Assembly: GCA_018819135.1 (NCBI GenBank) | Contig: JAHJQK010000030.1 | Coordinates: 1 to 64,000 of the forward strand | DNA length: 64,000 nucleotides | Reading direction: 5' to 3' | DNA from: Pseudomonadota bacterium | GTDB taxonomy: Bacteria; Desulfobacterota; SM23-61 | Shown: one piece after another, positions 16,462 through 25,437 of the stretch | How the letters are laid out: each line of letters begins with the position of its first letter | Numbering within the stretch: position 1 is the stretch's first letter | Notes under the pieces: model-generated | The model's database searches: none | What the model was told of the DNA's origin: nothing | Seen by the model: only the letters and a program-made list of their open reading frames with translations | Position numbers and translations under genes: made by a program

Positions 16462-17406
16462 TTATTGATTCATCTGAATACTATTCAACACCGCCTCGAA
16501 AACTTTATCGACCTCTATCCTGGTAATATCTTTTCCCTCGCCAATCAGGGAAATATGGATCAATCCTTTGTTGGGAGACGGTACTGCCTGTTTCAAAATT
16601 CCCTGATGCGCATCTCCCCATAAAGAAATAATCGTTATTGGAAAAAAAACATCGAGGTAGTAGGTAAGGGATAACAATCCTCCATCTGGCGCAATCAGGA
16701 TTTTACAACAATTTTTAATTAACGGTAACACCTCCAGTATAGAGGTCTCCCCTCTGAGGTCGATAAGGGATGGATGTTTCAGGAAAGGCGTTTTATGCTG
16801 GCCCAATAACAATACGCCTACATTGGATTGGTGTAATATTCTTTCCAATAACTTTTCCCAGTTGGCCAAAGGCCAGTCTTTATTGTAGCCATAAAATTGC
16901 TGGGTTTCCGTGTGGAGGTGAACGCCAATATTCAGCCGAGATTGACAATTCATGTTCAACCTTTTCCATAAAAGGTCATAATCACTTTTCCAGCTCATTT
17001 TGGGAATAAGGTTATCGATCTGCCACTTCAGCCATTTCGTGGGATTGACGTCCAGCAACACAATATCATAGTCCTCCTGCTTTAGGTTTAGCCTTCGGGC
17101 TGTATCATCGAAATCGATTGGGTTCTTTCTTTGCCACCAGGGAACGGCTATTACGTTGGTGCCAGCAAGCAGGGAAAAGGCATCGGCAAGCTCTTTCCTG
17201 GTAAGGAAGGTAATTTGGGCATCGGGTATATATTTTTTAATCCGGAAGACCATTCCGTAGAGACCCAGGGCTATATCTCCCAATCCGCGATTCCATAAGA
17301 TGAGGAATCGCTTTTTCCTTTCCCGCGCTGCTTTTTTCAGCGAGATGTCGAATTTGTTTCTTTCAAGTTTCCGGAGGAAATTTCTTATCATTCCGTACCC
17401 GGCCAA
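16462..17406 (-). CDS. GT9-like glycosyltransferase (heptosyltransferase-related)
   Basis: 314 residues. FLILWNRGLGDIALGLYG near the N-terminus resembles the RxxGDxxL nucleotide-sugar/acceptor loop of GT9 enzymes, and the C-terminal half has VGVLLLGQHKTP, LIDLRGETSILEVLPLIKNC and IAPDGGLLSLTY, which correspond to the GT9 pattern ending in D(S/G)GLxH. The histidine normally found after GL is replaced by serine, so it is a divergent member. It follows the GT2-methyltransferase gene by 66 bp in the LPS core cluster. Confidence 0.7.
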   Translation of the reverse strand: MAGYGMIRNFLRKLERNKFDISLKKAARERKKRFLILWNRGLGDIALGLYGMVFRIKKYIPDAQITFLTRKELADAFSLLAGTNVIAVPWWQRKNPIDFDDTARRLNLKQEDYDIVLLDVNPTKWLKWQIDNLIPKMSWKSDYDLLWKRLNMNCQSRLNIGVHLHTETQQFYGYNKDWPLANWEKLLERILHQSNVGVLLLGQHKTPFLKHPSLIDLRGETSILEVLPLIKNCCKILIAPDGGLLSLTYYLDVFFPITIISLWGDAHQGILKQAVPSPNKGLIHISLIGEGKDITRIEVDKVFEAVLNSIQMNQ

Positions 17407-17472
17407 CCACCAAATATTGCTGGATCAGAAAATTTTCCAGTTTGTTGCAAGATAACCAGTTTAAAAATTTCA

Positions 17473-18801
17473 TCAAAGGACTAGCCTTTTTTTCCCTTGG
17501 ATTTTTTCAACTTCATACCCGGCGATGGCCAACATATTTCTTATGGTCGCCAGGGAAAAAAAGCGCAGATGGTCTTTATCCAAGATGCCATCTTCCCGGT
17601 ACAGCCATCTGTCCCGAACCGTATCTTTTAGAACTTTATAGTGACGAATATTGGGGATACTGCATATAATTCTCCCCGTCCCCGTAGGAGAACAATGATG
17701 ATGGAATTTTTTTAAAACCGTCCATGGATCCTTGAGGTGTTCCAAAATATCGGCAAAGATGATCGAGTCAAAATGGATCGGATTATCGAAAACATCATTC
17801 TTTTGTTCAATATCGGTAACAATAACCCGATCCAGATTTGTTTGAGCCTCGCCGGCAATTTCTTCATTGATCTCAACTCCCCATACAATCAAATTTTTAT
17901 CTCTTTCTTTTAAAATTTTCCCCAGCCCTCCCCGGCCGCATCCTACGTCCAGGATAAAGCGCGCTCCCTTGGGGATCAGTCGCTCAATGTCCCGCCGTTC
18001 ATTGCGATAATAATCATACGGCCGAAGCTTGGCGAAATCATTGGACAAGCGAAAACAATCAATTTTCTGCCTCCACTTTTTCTGAAACAATTTTATGTTG
18101 TGCCGGGTCGTCTTTTTCTTATACCGCCCTCCTTTAACCTTAAGGGATACTTGCTCGTAATGGGTTAGGACACTATCCGCGCAAAACATTACTTTCCATC
18201 CCATTTCGCGAACCGCAAAGCATAAATCGATATCTTCCGATCCATGAATATACCTTTCATCAAATCCCTTTACTTTTTCAAAAATATTCCGCCGGATAAG
18301 CAGGGAAGCCCCGGTTACTGCCTCCCGCTCACCGGAAATTTTTGCCGGCTTAATATCGCTGGGGTATTTTTTAAAGATATGGCAGGAATTTCCCCGCCAG
18401 TCGAACATGACCCCTATGTGTTGAATCGTTCCGTCAGGGTATAAAAGCTTACTGCCAACAATGCCACAATCCGGATGTTGCAGCAGGAGTTGAACCATAG
18501 GAGAAAGCCAATTTTTATGCGCCAAGATATCGTTGTTTAAAAACAATAGGAGATCCCCTGTGGCCTGTTTCGCAGCCTCGTTGTTGCCCTTGGCAAAACC
18601 AAGATTGCCGGGGCTGCCAAAAACTTTATGGGGCAAAGTCGATAAAAATTCTTTAGTTCCTTTTTCGGTCGAGCCGTTATCCCATACGATAACCTCGTAG
18701 TTGGGGTAGGAAGTATTTTCCGTAAGGGATTGAAGGCAGTTTTTCAAATAAGCCAATTGGTTCCAATTCAGAATGATGATGCTTACTTTGGGAGTGTTCA
18801 T
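17473..18801 (-). CDS. GT2 glycosyltransferase fused to SAM methyltransferase
   Basis: About 442 residues from the ATG at 18801, which overlaps the ligase stop as ATGA. The first half is a rhamnosyltransferase-like GT2 domain: SIIILNWNQLAYLKNCL, VWDNGSTEKGT, LLFLNNDI, and EDIDLCFAVREMGW. A basic linker (KKWRQKIDCF) leads to a class I methyltransferase: RFILDVGCGRGGLGKILKE (motif I, about residue 290), VTDIEQ, and FADILEHLKDPW with the C-terminal region ending in SIPNIRHY and DHLRFFSLATI. The pair probably adds a sugar and caps or methylates the chain end; that is inference. No broken junction is seen, so it is a real fusion. Confidence 0.85.
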   Translation of the reverse strand: MNTPKVSIIILNWNQLAYLKNCLQSLTENTSYPNYEVIVWDNGSTEKGTKEFLSTLPHKVFGSPGNLGFAKGNNEAAKQATGDLLLFLNNDILAHKNWLSPMVQLLLQHPDCGIVGSKLLYPDGTIQHIGVMFDWRGNSCHIFKKYPSDIKPAKISGEREAVTGASLLIRRNIFEKVKGFDERYIHGSEDIDLCFAVREMGWKVMFCADSVLTHYEQVSLKVKGGRYKKKTTRHNIKLFQKKWRQKIDCFRLSNDFAKLRPYDYYRNERRDIERLIPKGARFILDVGCGRGGLGKILKERDKNLIVWGVEINEEIAGEAQTNLDRVIVTDIEQKNDVFDNPIHFDSIIFADILEHLKDPWTVLKKFHHHCSPTGTGRIICSIPNIRHYKVLKDTVRDRWLYREDGILDKDHLRFFSLATIRNMLAIAGYEVEKIQGKKRLVL

Positions 18802-19979
18802 TCTTTCGTTCTCCATTTTGCAGAATATCCCCAAAGGAGGCCGGTCAGGATCATGAAAGCAATGGCGTGTTCATGATGCAAGGTGGTGTCGAAAACTCCC
18901 CCAATAAATACAACGGCAAACCCTCCGAATGATCCGTATTTAAGTGCTTTTTCCAGCGGGGTCTTCCCTTGAATACGCCACCAAATAAAAAGATAGCCCA
19001 ACAAGATCACCAAAACAGACAAGAGCCCCCAAAGTCCTTGCTGCGAGGCGGTTTGCCAATATAAATTATGAGCGTCAAAATAAGTTCTACCGGCATCGTG
19101 GATTATATCAGGAGGAAAGGTATATTGAAAATGATTCAGGCCGATACCCAAAAGGAAATTTTCCTGGAATAATTTAAAGGCATGTTCCCATAAATACAAT
19201 CGACTAACCAAAGAGGCTGTTATAAAAATTTTGGTGCGCATGGGTTCATAGAATAGGGCGATAATGAAAGTGAGTCCGAGTAGAAGGAGGAAAAAAATAC
19301 TCATTTTTAGAGATTGCTTGGAGCTGAGGATTAAGATGAGAAAGAAAAATACAAGCCCTAAAAAGGATGCCCGCATGACCGTCATCACCGCTGCCGTTAA
19401 CGTTATCAAGGAGCAAAGGCCGAGGAGAAACCGCCAAAGCCTCTTTTCCTGGGAGGAAAATAACAAGGTGCTAATCATGGAAGTGAAGGCAGTGATAAGG
19501 TACATAGCCGTATAGTTCTGGTTTCCCAAAGCCCGGATTTCTATTGGCTTTTGCATTTGAGTGGCATAGTAGATTCCCCATAAGGAAGCCAAGGCCGTTG
19601 ATAAATAGAATCCCTAGAGCAGGAAATGAATTTGTTTTTCCTGGTTAAAGCTACAGGCCACTCAAAAGGGGATGGCGTAAAATAAAATATTATTGAATCC
19701 GTCCATACTTTTCAGAGTATCGGCCGCGAACCAACTGCTAACCATGGCCGAAGAGAGAAGCAGAAATAAACCGTAATGGACAATTGATAACCGGACCTCA
19801 ACTTCATGGCGAAAAATCTGGATAAGAAAAATCAACAACCCAAAAAATATTCCAATTTCTTTGCCGGTCGCGGAAAAAGGAAGAGCAATAACCGTTAAAA
19901 ACATTCCGGCCCATTTCAGCCGATCCAGCAAAGAAGGAACGGGTCTAACTATATTTTTTTGCATAAAAGAGCTTTCCAA
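18798..19979 (-). pseudogene. O-antigen ligase-like membrane protein (WaaL family) with two in-frame stops
   Basis: A single frame of about 393 codons encodes a polytopic protein with the O-antigen ligase layout: several hydrophobic helices, a periplasmic loop with LYLWEHAFKLFQENFLLGIGLNHFQ, and DAHNLYWQTASQQG, matching the Wzy_C family (the conserved H of DAHN and G of GIGLNHF). It is interrupted by TGA at 19662-19664 and TAG at 19614-19616, both in frame. Each would be TGG (Trp) before a single G-to-A change. The two open pieces are 19662-19979 and 18798-19592. The ligase, and with it attachment of O antigen to the core, is probably inactive. Confidence 0.8.
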
Positions 19980-20902
19980 TCTTGAATGGCGTGGATAAGG
20001 GTTGCGGCCCGGTGGATATAAGTATGTTGAGCCAGTATTTTCTTATAGCCGTTCTCCGCAATTCTTCGCCTCTCGTCAGGAGCGGCTAAATAATATTTTA
20101 TTTTTTCAAGGCAGTCCGCCAAATCCTTGAACATGACGATCTCTTCCCCTTCCTTAAAATCGGCCCGCCCGTGTCTCCGTTCATCCGAAAGCAGAAAGCC
20201 GCCACAAGCCGGGATGCCGTAGCATCTCTCCGGCAATCCCCAACTTTTTTCTCCAGCAAGATCCGCTGCGCAGCCAACATTCAAATTGATCCTGCTTTTT
20301 TGGATAAGATTCACTTGGGAGTCAAAATCCAAAAAGCGGCTATCGAGAAAGCGGTAAGTAATCCGATGCTTCCCCAATAGATGGCCGAGGGAGGAAAGAA
20401 ATTCAGCCCTTGCTCTATGTTCGGGATATTTTTTCTCATCGATGTTTCCCAGAAAGGAAACGTCAACCTCATATATCGCTGGATCGCGCAGATTTTCCCA
20501 AGTAAGATTCCGTAAATTATAGCGACTGACCCAGGCAGCATTAGGGAGGTAAAGGATTTTTACTTGCGAATTGTTCAGTCCTTGAAGGGAATGCGATGCG
20601 AAAATATCCAGCCAAAGTTTTTTTTTCAGGCAAGTGAGCTTCCATTGGCTGGCCCCCACGTTAGGCAAATCCAGGCACCAGGTGATTCGGGGGATGCCAT
20701 ATTTTTTTAGCTGCCATGCCAGGGAGGAAAATTTCCATTCCCTTTTCAAAATTTGCTTGGTTTCAAAAATGATCGCATCAACTTGACTGGCCAATATATC
20801 CTGGACGCTCCATAAATTATTCACAACGGAATGACCCAGGGTTTGGAGAGCTTCCTCCAGCCTTTCGTTTTGGGCGCGGTAGTTAAGAAGGATTCTCATC
20901 AT
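19949..20902 (-). CDS. CgeB-like glycosyltransferase
   Basis: 317 residues. MMRILLNYRAQNERLEEAL starts the N-terminal domain; the C-terminal domain holds VSFLGNIDEKKYPEHRARAE, SRINLNVGC and WGLPERCYGIPACGGFLLSD, the pattern of the CgeB/spore-maturation GT1-like group (a Glyco_trans_1_2 domain). No membrane segments. Sugar donor not predictable. It overlaps the ligase by 31 bp and the upstream GT9 gene by 20 bp, so it belongs to one long LPS-core operon. Confidence 0.8.
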   Translation of the reverse strand: MMRILLNYRAQNERLEEALQTLGHSVVNNLWSVQDILASQVDAIIFETKQILKREWKFSSLAWQLKKYGIPRITWCLDLPNVGASQWKLTCLKKKLWLDIFASHSLQGLNNSQVKILYLPNAAWVSRYNLRNLTWENLRDPAIYEVDVSFLGNIDEKKYPEHRARAEFLSSLGHLLGKHRITYRFLDSRFLDFDSQVNLIQKSRINLNVGCAADLAGEKSWGLPERCYGIPACGGFLLSDERRHGRADFKEGEEIVMFKDLADCLEKIKYYLAAPDERRRIAENGYKKILAQHTYIHRAATLIHAIQDWKALLCKKI

Positions 20903-22022
20903 TCCTTTCCGATCCTAAAAACCTCTCCGCTGCTGTAACGACTTCTTCTGCAGTAATCTGCTCCAGGCAGACGGGTTGATGGCAATTTTTCGCTAAGCAC
21001 GGCGAACACGTCCTCGGTTTTTCGATTACCAAGGAGTTGGAATCAAAATAGGGGCCGCAGATTCTGGGGTCCGTTGGAGAAAACAAGGCAATCGTCGGTA
21101 TTTTGAGAGCCGAGGCAATATGCATCAGCCCGGTATCGTTGGTAATGAAAAGATGCAATTTTTCTATTAAAGCAGCCGTTTCCCGCAGAGAAAGCTTTCC
21201 AGCGGCAGAGACGGAGTCTTTGATCTGATGGGCAACCTCTTCGGCAACCTCTTTTTCCTTCTCGTCCCCCGTAATAATCGAGCGGCACCCGAATTCCGTC
21301 CTAAGAATGTTTCCGACTTCAATAAAGTTCCTGGCTGGCCAGCATTTAAATGGTTTTTGAGCTCCAGGATGGAGCCCGATGATTGGGCCAATGGGAGCGA
21401 TCCCGTGTTCCTTTAGGAAACGGTCCGCCATACCCCTTTCCGAATTGGCGAGGGAAATAGATATTTGGCGTTGAAGAGTCTGGGCGCCGACCTCTTGCAC
21501 AAGGTTTAATCTCTTTTCGATTCCATGGAGATGGGGAGAGTTGGGAATCGCCTTGGTGAGCAGAAAATCCAGTCCCTTATTCTCTCCCTCAATCCCTATA
21601 ATATCGGATGGACCAACAAAATAGCCCAGGGGCCATAAAACCCGGTCAGAAGAATGAAAGATAAAGACTGTGGCAATTTTTCTTTTTCTTAGCTTGCCGA
21701 AGAGGAAAGGCAGCGACCATACCCCCTTGAAACCTCGTCGGAAAATAAAAAATTCATCAATATTGGGGTTATTTTTAAGAGTTTCGAATCCCAAGGGGCT
21801 TACCAGAACCCCCAAATAGCTTTGGGGATACGTATCCTTAAGGGCCTGAATGGCCGGGGTTCCCCAAAGGGTATCTCCGATCCCTGTTGCGCTTACCACG
21901 AGAAACTTGGCGGGAATGCCACCTCGGGGGGATTTCTTGACGAGATGGAAACGTTCGGATAATTGAAAAGCCCTCTTTATGGCCCAATTTTTGAATTCCT
22001 TAACGGTTTTTTTCATCGCCAT
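20883..22022 (-). CDS. GT9 ADP-heptose:LPS heptosyltransferase family
   Basis: 379 residues with the GT9 landmarks: VVSATGIGDTLWGTPAIQALK (acceptor loop), IIGLHPGAQKPFKCWPARNF, CRSIITGDEKEKEV, AAGKLSLRETAALIEKLHLFITNDTGLMHIASAL and FSPTDPRICGP. The TNDTGLMH motif is the conserved ADP-heptose binding signature. A cysteine-rich C-terminal tail (CSPCLAKNCHQPVC) resembles that of WaaF/WaaQ-type proteins. It overlaps the GT4 gene upstream by 10 bp. Which core residue it adds is not determinable. Confidence 0.88.
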   Translation of the reverse strand: MAMKKTVKEFKNWAIKRAFQLSERFHLVKKSPRGGIPAKFLVVSATGIGDTLWGTPAIQALKDTYPQSYLGVLVSPLGFETLKNNPNIDEFFIFRRGFKGVWSLPFLFGKLRKRKIATVFIFHSSDRVLWPLGYFVGPSDIIGIEGENKGLDFLLTKAIPNSPHLHGIEKRLNLVQEVGAQTLQRQISISLANSERGMADRFLKEHGIAPIGPIIGLHPGAQKPFKCWPARNFIEVGNILRTEFGCRSIITGDEKEKEVAEEVAHQIKDSVSAAGKLSLRETAALIEKLHLFITNDTGLMHIASALKIPTIALFSPTDPRICGPYFDSNSLVIEKPRTCSPCLAKNCHQPVCLEQITAEEVVTAAERFLGSERNDENPS

Positions 22023-23116
22023 CTCGTTTCCGGAAAGAATTGGCGATAAAGTTTTTCGATACTGTCCAGCATCCTTTCCATTGAATAAGTGCGCTGGATT
22101 AGTATCCTCCCTTCGTCTCCGAATTTTTTCCCCAGGAGGGGGTTGTGAAATAGATCCATTACTTTTGCGGCGATGGCCTGCGATTCTTGAGGAGGAACCA
22201 AAAACCCGGTTTGACCGTGAATAACCACTTCTTTAATCGCTCCTACATCCGAAGCGACAACCGGCTTTCCCATGGCCATGGCTTGCAGGATTGCCTGGGG
22301 AACTCCTTCATTGGCGGTAGAAGGGTGAACCAATACATCCAGGGACGCGAGCAGTTCAGGAATGTCTTCTCTTTGCCCCAGCATCGTAATTTTGCCGTCA
22401 AGGGCAAGGGCGCGAATCATATTCCTTATTTTATGTAGTTGGGGTCCGTCGCCGATGATATAAAAGCGGGAGTCCGGAATCGCCTTCAAGATATGGCTGA
22501 CGGCTTCAATGAAATAAGAATGCCCTTTCCAACTCCGAAGGACACCCACCATTCCAGCGACAAAACCGTTTCGCTTTAAAACCGGCTTCACTTTTTCGGG
22601 ATTAAACCGCTGGCCATCTACCCCCGTCGGAATCGACCATATTTTTGCGCCGTCAAACCGGAGGTCATGAATCATTTTCTGCCGGATCTCTTCCCCCGTG
22701 GTAACGATGGCTGCAGGCAATATGTTATAAATGAGCCGACTCGCATAGGTATTGCTAATGGGTGTTGAAAGGTGCCGAGTTCTTATCACCACCGGTTTGG
22801 TTTTCGAGAACTTGGCAACGATGGTTGTCACCCAGCTATCCGAAGAGCTATGGGTGTTGACGAGATTGACATTTTCTTTTTTTATCAGGGATGACATTTG
22901 CAAGAGCGCAAGTGGATTCCCCTTCTGAAAATGAAACGGAAGTACTTTGATGCCCTGTTCTTTGGCCCTATGCAAAATATTACTTTTGCTGGGGGCGGCG
23001 ATTATTACCTGATATCCTCTTTTGATCATTCCGAGGGATTCCAGGACAATCCTCATCTCCTGTCCCCCCCATCCTTCAGAGGATTCGGTATGCAAGATGA
23101 TGATCATTTTCCCCAT
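22013..23116 (-). CDS. GT4 glycosyltransferase
   Basis: 367 residues; the family start is probably MIIILHTESSEGWGGQE at 23107 with MGKM as a short lead. GT-B fold with KPVVIRTRHLSTPISN, VRSWKGHSYFIEA-like donor region, RFYIIGDGPQLHKIRNM and the EGVPQAILQAMAMGKPVVASDVGAIKEV block that carries the E-x7-E nucleotide-sugar motif. It is a typical LPS core or exopolysaccharide enzyme; donor sugar unknown. Overlaps the following heptosyltransferase by 10 bp. Confidence 0.88.
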   Translation of the reverse strand: MGKMIIILHTESSEGWGGQEMRIVLESLGMIKRGYQVIIAAPSKSNILHRAKEQGIKVLPFHFQKGNPLALLQMSSLIKKENVNLVNTHSSSDSWVTTIVAKFSKTKPVVIRTRHLSTPISNTYASRLIYNILPAAIVTTGEEIRQKMIHDLRFDGAKIWSIPTGVDGQRFNPEKVKPVLKRNGFVAGMVGVLRSWKGHSYFIEAVSHILKAIPDSRFYIIGDGPQLHKIRNMIRALALDGKITMLGQREDIPELLASLDVLVHPSTANEGVPQAILQAMAMGKPVVASDVGAIKEVVIHGQTGFLVPPQESQAIAAKVMDLFHNPLLGKKFGDEGRILIQRTYSMERMLDSIEKLYRQFFPETRWR

Positions 23117-23173
23117 TTACTTTTATTTCTGCTATAAACTTCTAAGGGTCTAACTCAGGGCATTCTCTCGGAA

Positions 23174-24331
23174 TCATGAGGCCAAGACTTCTTCATAGAT
23201 CCGCATCATCTCCCGAACATTGGATTCCAGATCGATCACCGGCATCGGATTTACGAGCGGGTTCCTACTTTCCCCTCCCCCCCAGTGATCCAGAGCTCTT
23301 TTCAGAATACCCGTCATGGCCGGGATTTCGCGTGGGTCTTCGATGATATAGCCATTTTCCCCGGGTGAAATCAGTTCGGCTACCCCATTCATGCGCGTGG
23401 TGATAACGGGTAATCCGGTCGCCATTGCTTCCGCACAGGCATTGCTGAAGGGTTCGTAAACTGAAGGCAAAACAAAAAGGTCGCCGGCGGCATAGATCTT
23501 TTCTACATCCTGGCGAGGACCGGTGAATATGACCTGTTCCAAGATGTTTAGCCTTCTGGCCATCTTTTGGTATGGGGTTGGGTCGTCTTTCCCCACCACC
23601 AGGAGCTTTATATCCTCTCTCTCCATTGAGGAGAGACTCTTCAAAATGAACGACAATCCTTTCCTTTTAAATCCAGACCCCAAAAAAAGCATAACCGAAT
23701 CAATGTCCTTCAGTCCAAGTTTTCGCCGCATCTCCGGGCGGTATTGAGCTAAATTTTGGGGATTAAACCGCTGCCGATCCACTCCATTGTAAATCACCCT
23801 TATTTTTGAAGCGGGTACCCGATAGTGTTGCATGATCTCTTCTTTCCCCCTAAGGGAATTGGCGATGATCAGCTTCAGCCGGGAAGACTGGAAGAGCTTT
23901 TTCTCCAAAAATAGCAGGGTACGGTGCAGAGGGTTTAGGGGATAGAAATGCCTTTTCCACCAAGGATCTACCTTCTTTCTTTGAAGGAGCCATTCCCGGT
24001 GGCATCCATCCCCGGCGCGGTAAATATCCTGATAAAGCGTCCTTTCAAAGCTGTGAATGATATCAAAGGAATTTTGCTGCATCAAACGTTGGGAAAAAAA
24101 TGCAAAGCTTAAAGCCTCCAGGAAAGAAGGATTGGGGATCATAGGCACCCGGTGAAAGAAAGGCAGAGCTTTTCCTCTCCCCGTTGCCCCGTTCTCGCGT
24201 ATGGGTTCCCAGCGATTGGCGAATACGTGAATTTCGTGCCCATGTCGGCCTAAAAAAGTCACCAGTTGGGATAAATAGCGCTCTGCTCCCCCGTAGGGGG
24301 TGTAGTTTTTCCGGACAAAAGCAATTTTCAT
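23174..24331 (-). CDS. GT4 glycosyltransferase, WaaG-like
   Basis: 385 residues. PYGGAERYLSQLVTFLGRHGHEIHVFANRW is typical of LPS core glucosyltransferase WaaG/RfaG and its relatives (written here only to show the class, residues 12-41). Further motifs: VIYNGVDRQRFNP, MLFLGSGFKRKGLSFIL, LLVVGKDDP and VYEPFSNACAEAMATGLPVI. The overlap with the preceding GT9 gene (4 bp, ATGA-like) indicates coupling. Role in adding a glucose or similar hexose to the inner core is inferred from the similarity. Confidence 0.85.
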   Translation of the reverse strand: MKIAFVRKNYTPYGGAERYLSQLVTFLGRHGHEIHVFANRWEPIRENGATGRGKALPFFHRVPMIPNPSFLEALSFAFFSQRLMQQNSFDIIHSFERTLYQDIYRAGDGCHREWLLQRKKVDPWWKRHFYPLNPLHRTLLFLEKKLFQSSRLKLIIANSLRGKEEIMQHYRVPASKIRVIYNGVDRQRFNPQNLAQYRPEMRRKLGLKDIDSVMLFLGSGFKRKGLSFILKSLSSMEREDIKLLVVGKDDPTPYQKMARRLNILEQVIFTGPRQDVEKIYAAGDLFVLPSVYEPFSNACAEAMATGLPVITTRMNGVAELISPGENGYIIEDPREIPAMTGILKRALDHWGGGESRNPLVNPMPVIDLESNVREMMRIYEEVLAS

Positions 24332-25437
24332 GGATCGCCAAACTCAGAAGGGTTTTCTCCTTTAGGCAGAAATTGAAAGGCGGCTCTTAAAACTTCTTCT
24401 TCAGAAATCTCTTCCAGGCAACGACTCCGCTTACTTCCCTGGCATCCATCCCGGCCGCAAGGGCGACAATCTAAATCCTTTTTTATGACCACATGCCCGG
24501 GGCCCCAAGGCCTCCAGCTAACTTCTCCAGAAGGTCCAAAGAGGGCGATGACCGGTGTACCTACAGCCGCCGCGATATGCATGGGGGCTGTATCCACCCC
24601 AATAAAAAAGAGGCACCGCCGGCTTAAAGCCGCTAATTGCTTTAAACTTGTCTGGCCCGCCAGGTTTAGGGGGTGAGTTTGGCAGTGTTCCAAAATGCGC
24701 TCAATTTTATCCAATTCCTTTTTTTCTGGACCGCTCGTGAGAACCACCCGCACTTTGCCGGTCGCCTGCAATTCGTCGATGACCTTGGCCAGTCCTTCAT
24801 CCCGCCAGCATTTAAAAAGCCAGCGAGAGGTGGGATGAATGTGAACCAGGGGGTCTCGCGCCCCTACCCCTTCCTTCATTAAAAGTTGATCGATGATTTC
24901 TTTATCCGCCGGGGAGAAATAAATTTCCACGCGCTTGTCTGCGATATTCAGTCCGAGGTGGCGGGGGACCTCCAAGATTTGGTCCACGACATGGGCGCTT
25001 CCATTGGGGATGGGAAGTTCATGATTATAGATGAGCTTTTTCCACCACAAGGTGCCATCTCTTTTGGTCAAACCGATTTTTTCGGATGCTCGGCTGGCCC
25101 AGCACAGAAAAGCACCCCGGTCTCCTTCCGTTAGGTTGATGGCTAAATCAAACCCCCGCTGGCGCACTTCACGGAGAAAATTCATTTCTTTCTTTAGCCT
25201 TTGTCCGAGCGGTAAAGATTTCCACGCTGGGTCGAATACTAAGACTTCATTCAGTAATGGATTGCCCGTAAGCATTTCTTCTGTACCGGCATTGACCAGA
25301 GCCGCGATAAAGGTCCAGGGATAAGCTTCCCGGAATGCCCGGATGGTGGGGACTGTTAGAAGCACATCTCCAATGTGGCGAAGACGGATGAGCAAAATCT
25401 TTTTAATTTTTTTATCTTTAAAATCCAGATCCTTCAT
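24328..25437 (-). CDS. GT9 heptosyltransferase, WaaQ-like
   Basis: 369 residues, with KKILLIRLRHIGDVLLTVPTI at the N-terminus, VHIHPTSRWLFKCWRDEG, VRVVLTSGPEKKELDK, LNLAGQTSLKQLAALSRRC and FIGVDTAPMHIAAAVGTPVIALFGPS. The LRHIGDVLLTVPT and HPTSRWLFKCW patterns are those of WaaQ, the heptosyltransferase III of the LPS inner core. The conserved aspartate of GVDTAPMH is present. Overlaps the GT2 gene upstream by 20 bp. Assignment to WaaQ is by resemblance, not proof. Confidence 0.88.
   Translation of the reverse strand: MKDLDFKDKKIKKILLIRLRHIGDVLLTVPTIRAFREAYPWTFIAALVNAGTEEMLTGNPLLNEVLVFDPAWKSLPLGQRLKKEMNFLREVRQRGFDLAINLTEGDRGAFLCWASRASEKIGLTKRDGTLWWKKLIYNHELPIPNGSAHVVDQILEVPRHLGLNIADKRVEIYFSPADKEIIDQLLMKEGVGARDPLVHIHPTSRWLFKCWRDEGLAKVIDELQATGKVRVVLTSGPEKKELDKIERILEHCQTHPLNLAGQTSLKQLAALSRRCLFFIGVDTAPMHIAAAVGTPVIALFGPSGEVSWRPWGPGHVVIKKDLDCRPCGRDGCQGSKRSRCLEEISEEEVLRAAFQFLPKGENPSEFGDP

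Noticed and set aside
19614-19664. Selenocysteine (TGA) plus pyrrolysine (TAG) read-through in the O-antigen ligase gene
   Set aside because: No SECIS-like structure was recognised, ligases have no known catalytic Sec or Pyl, and both stops are simple Trp-codon changes; mutation is far more likely.
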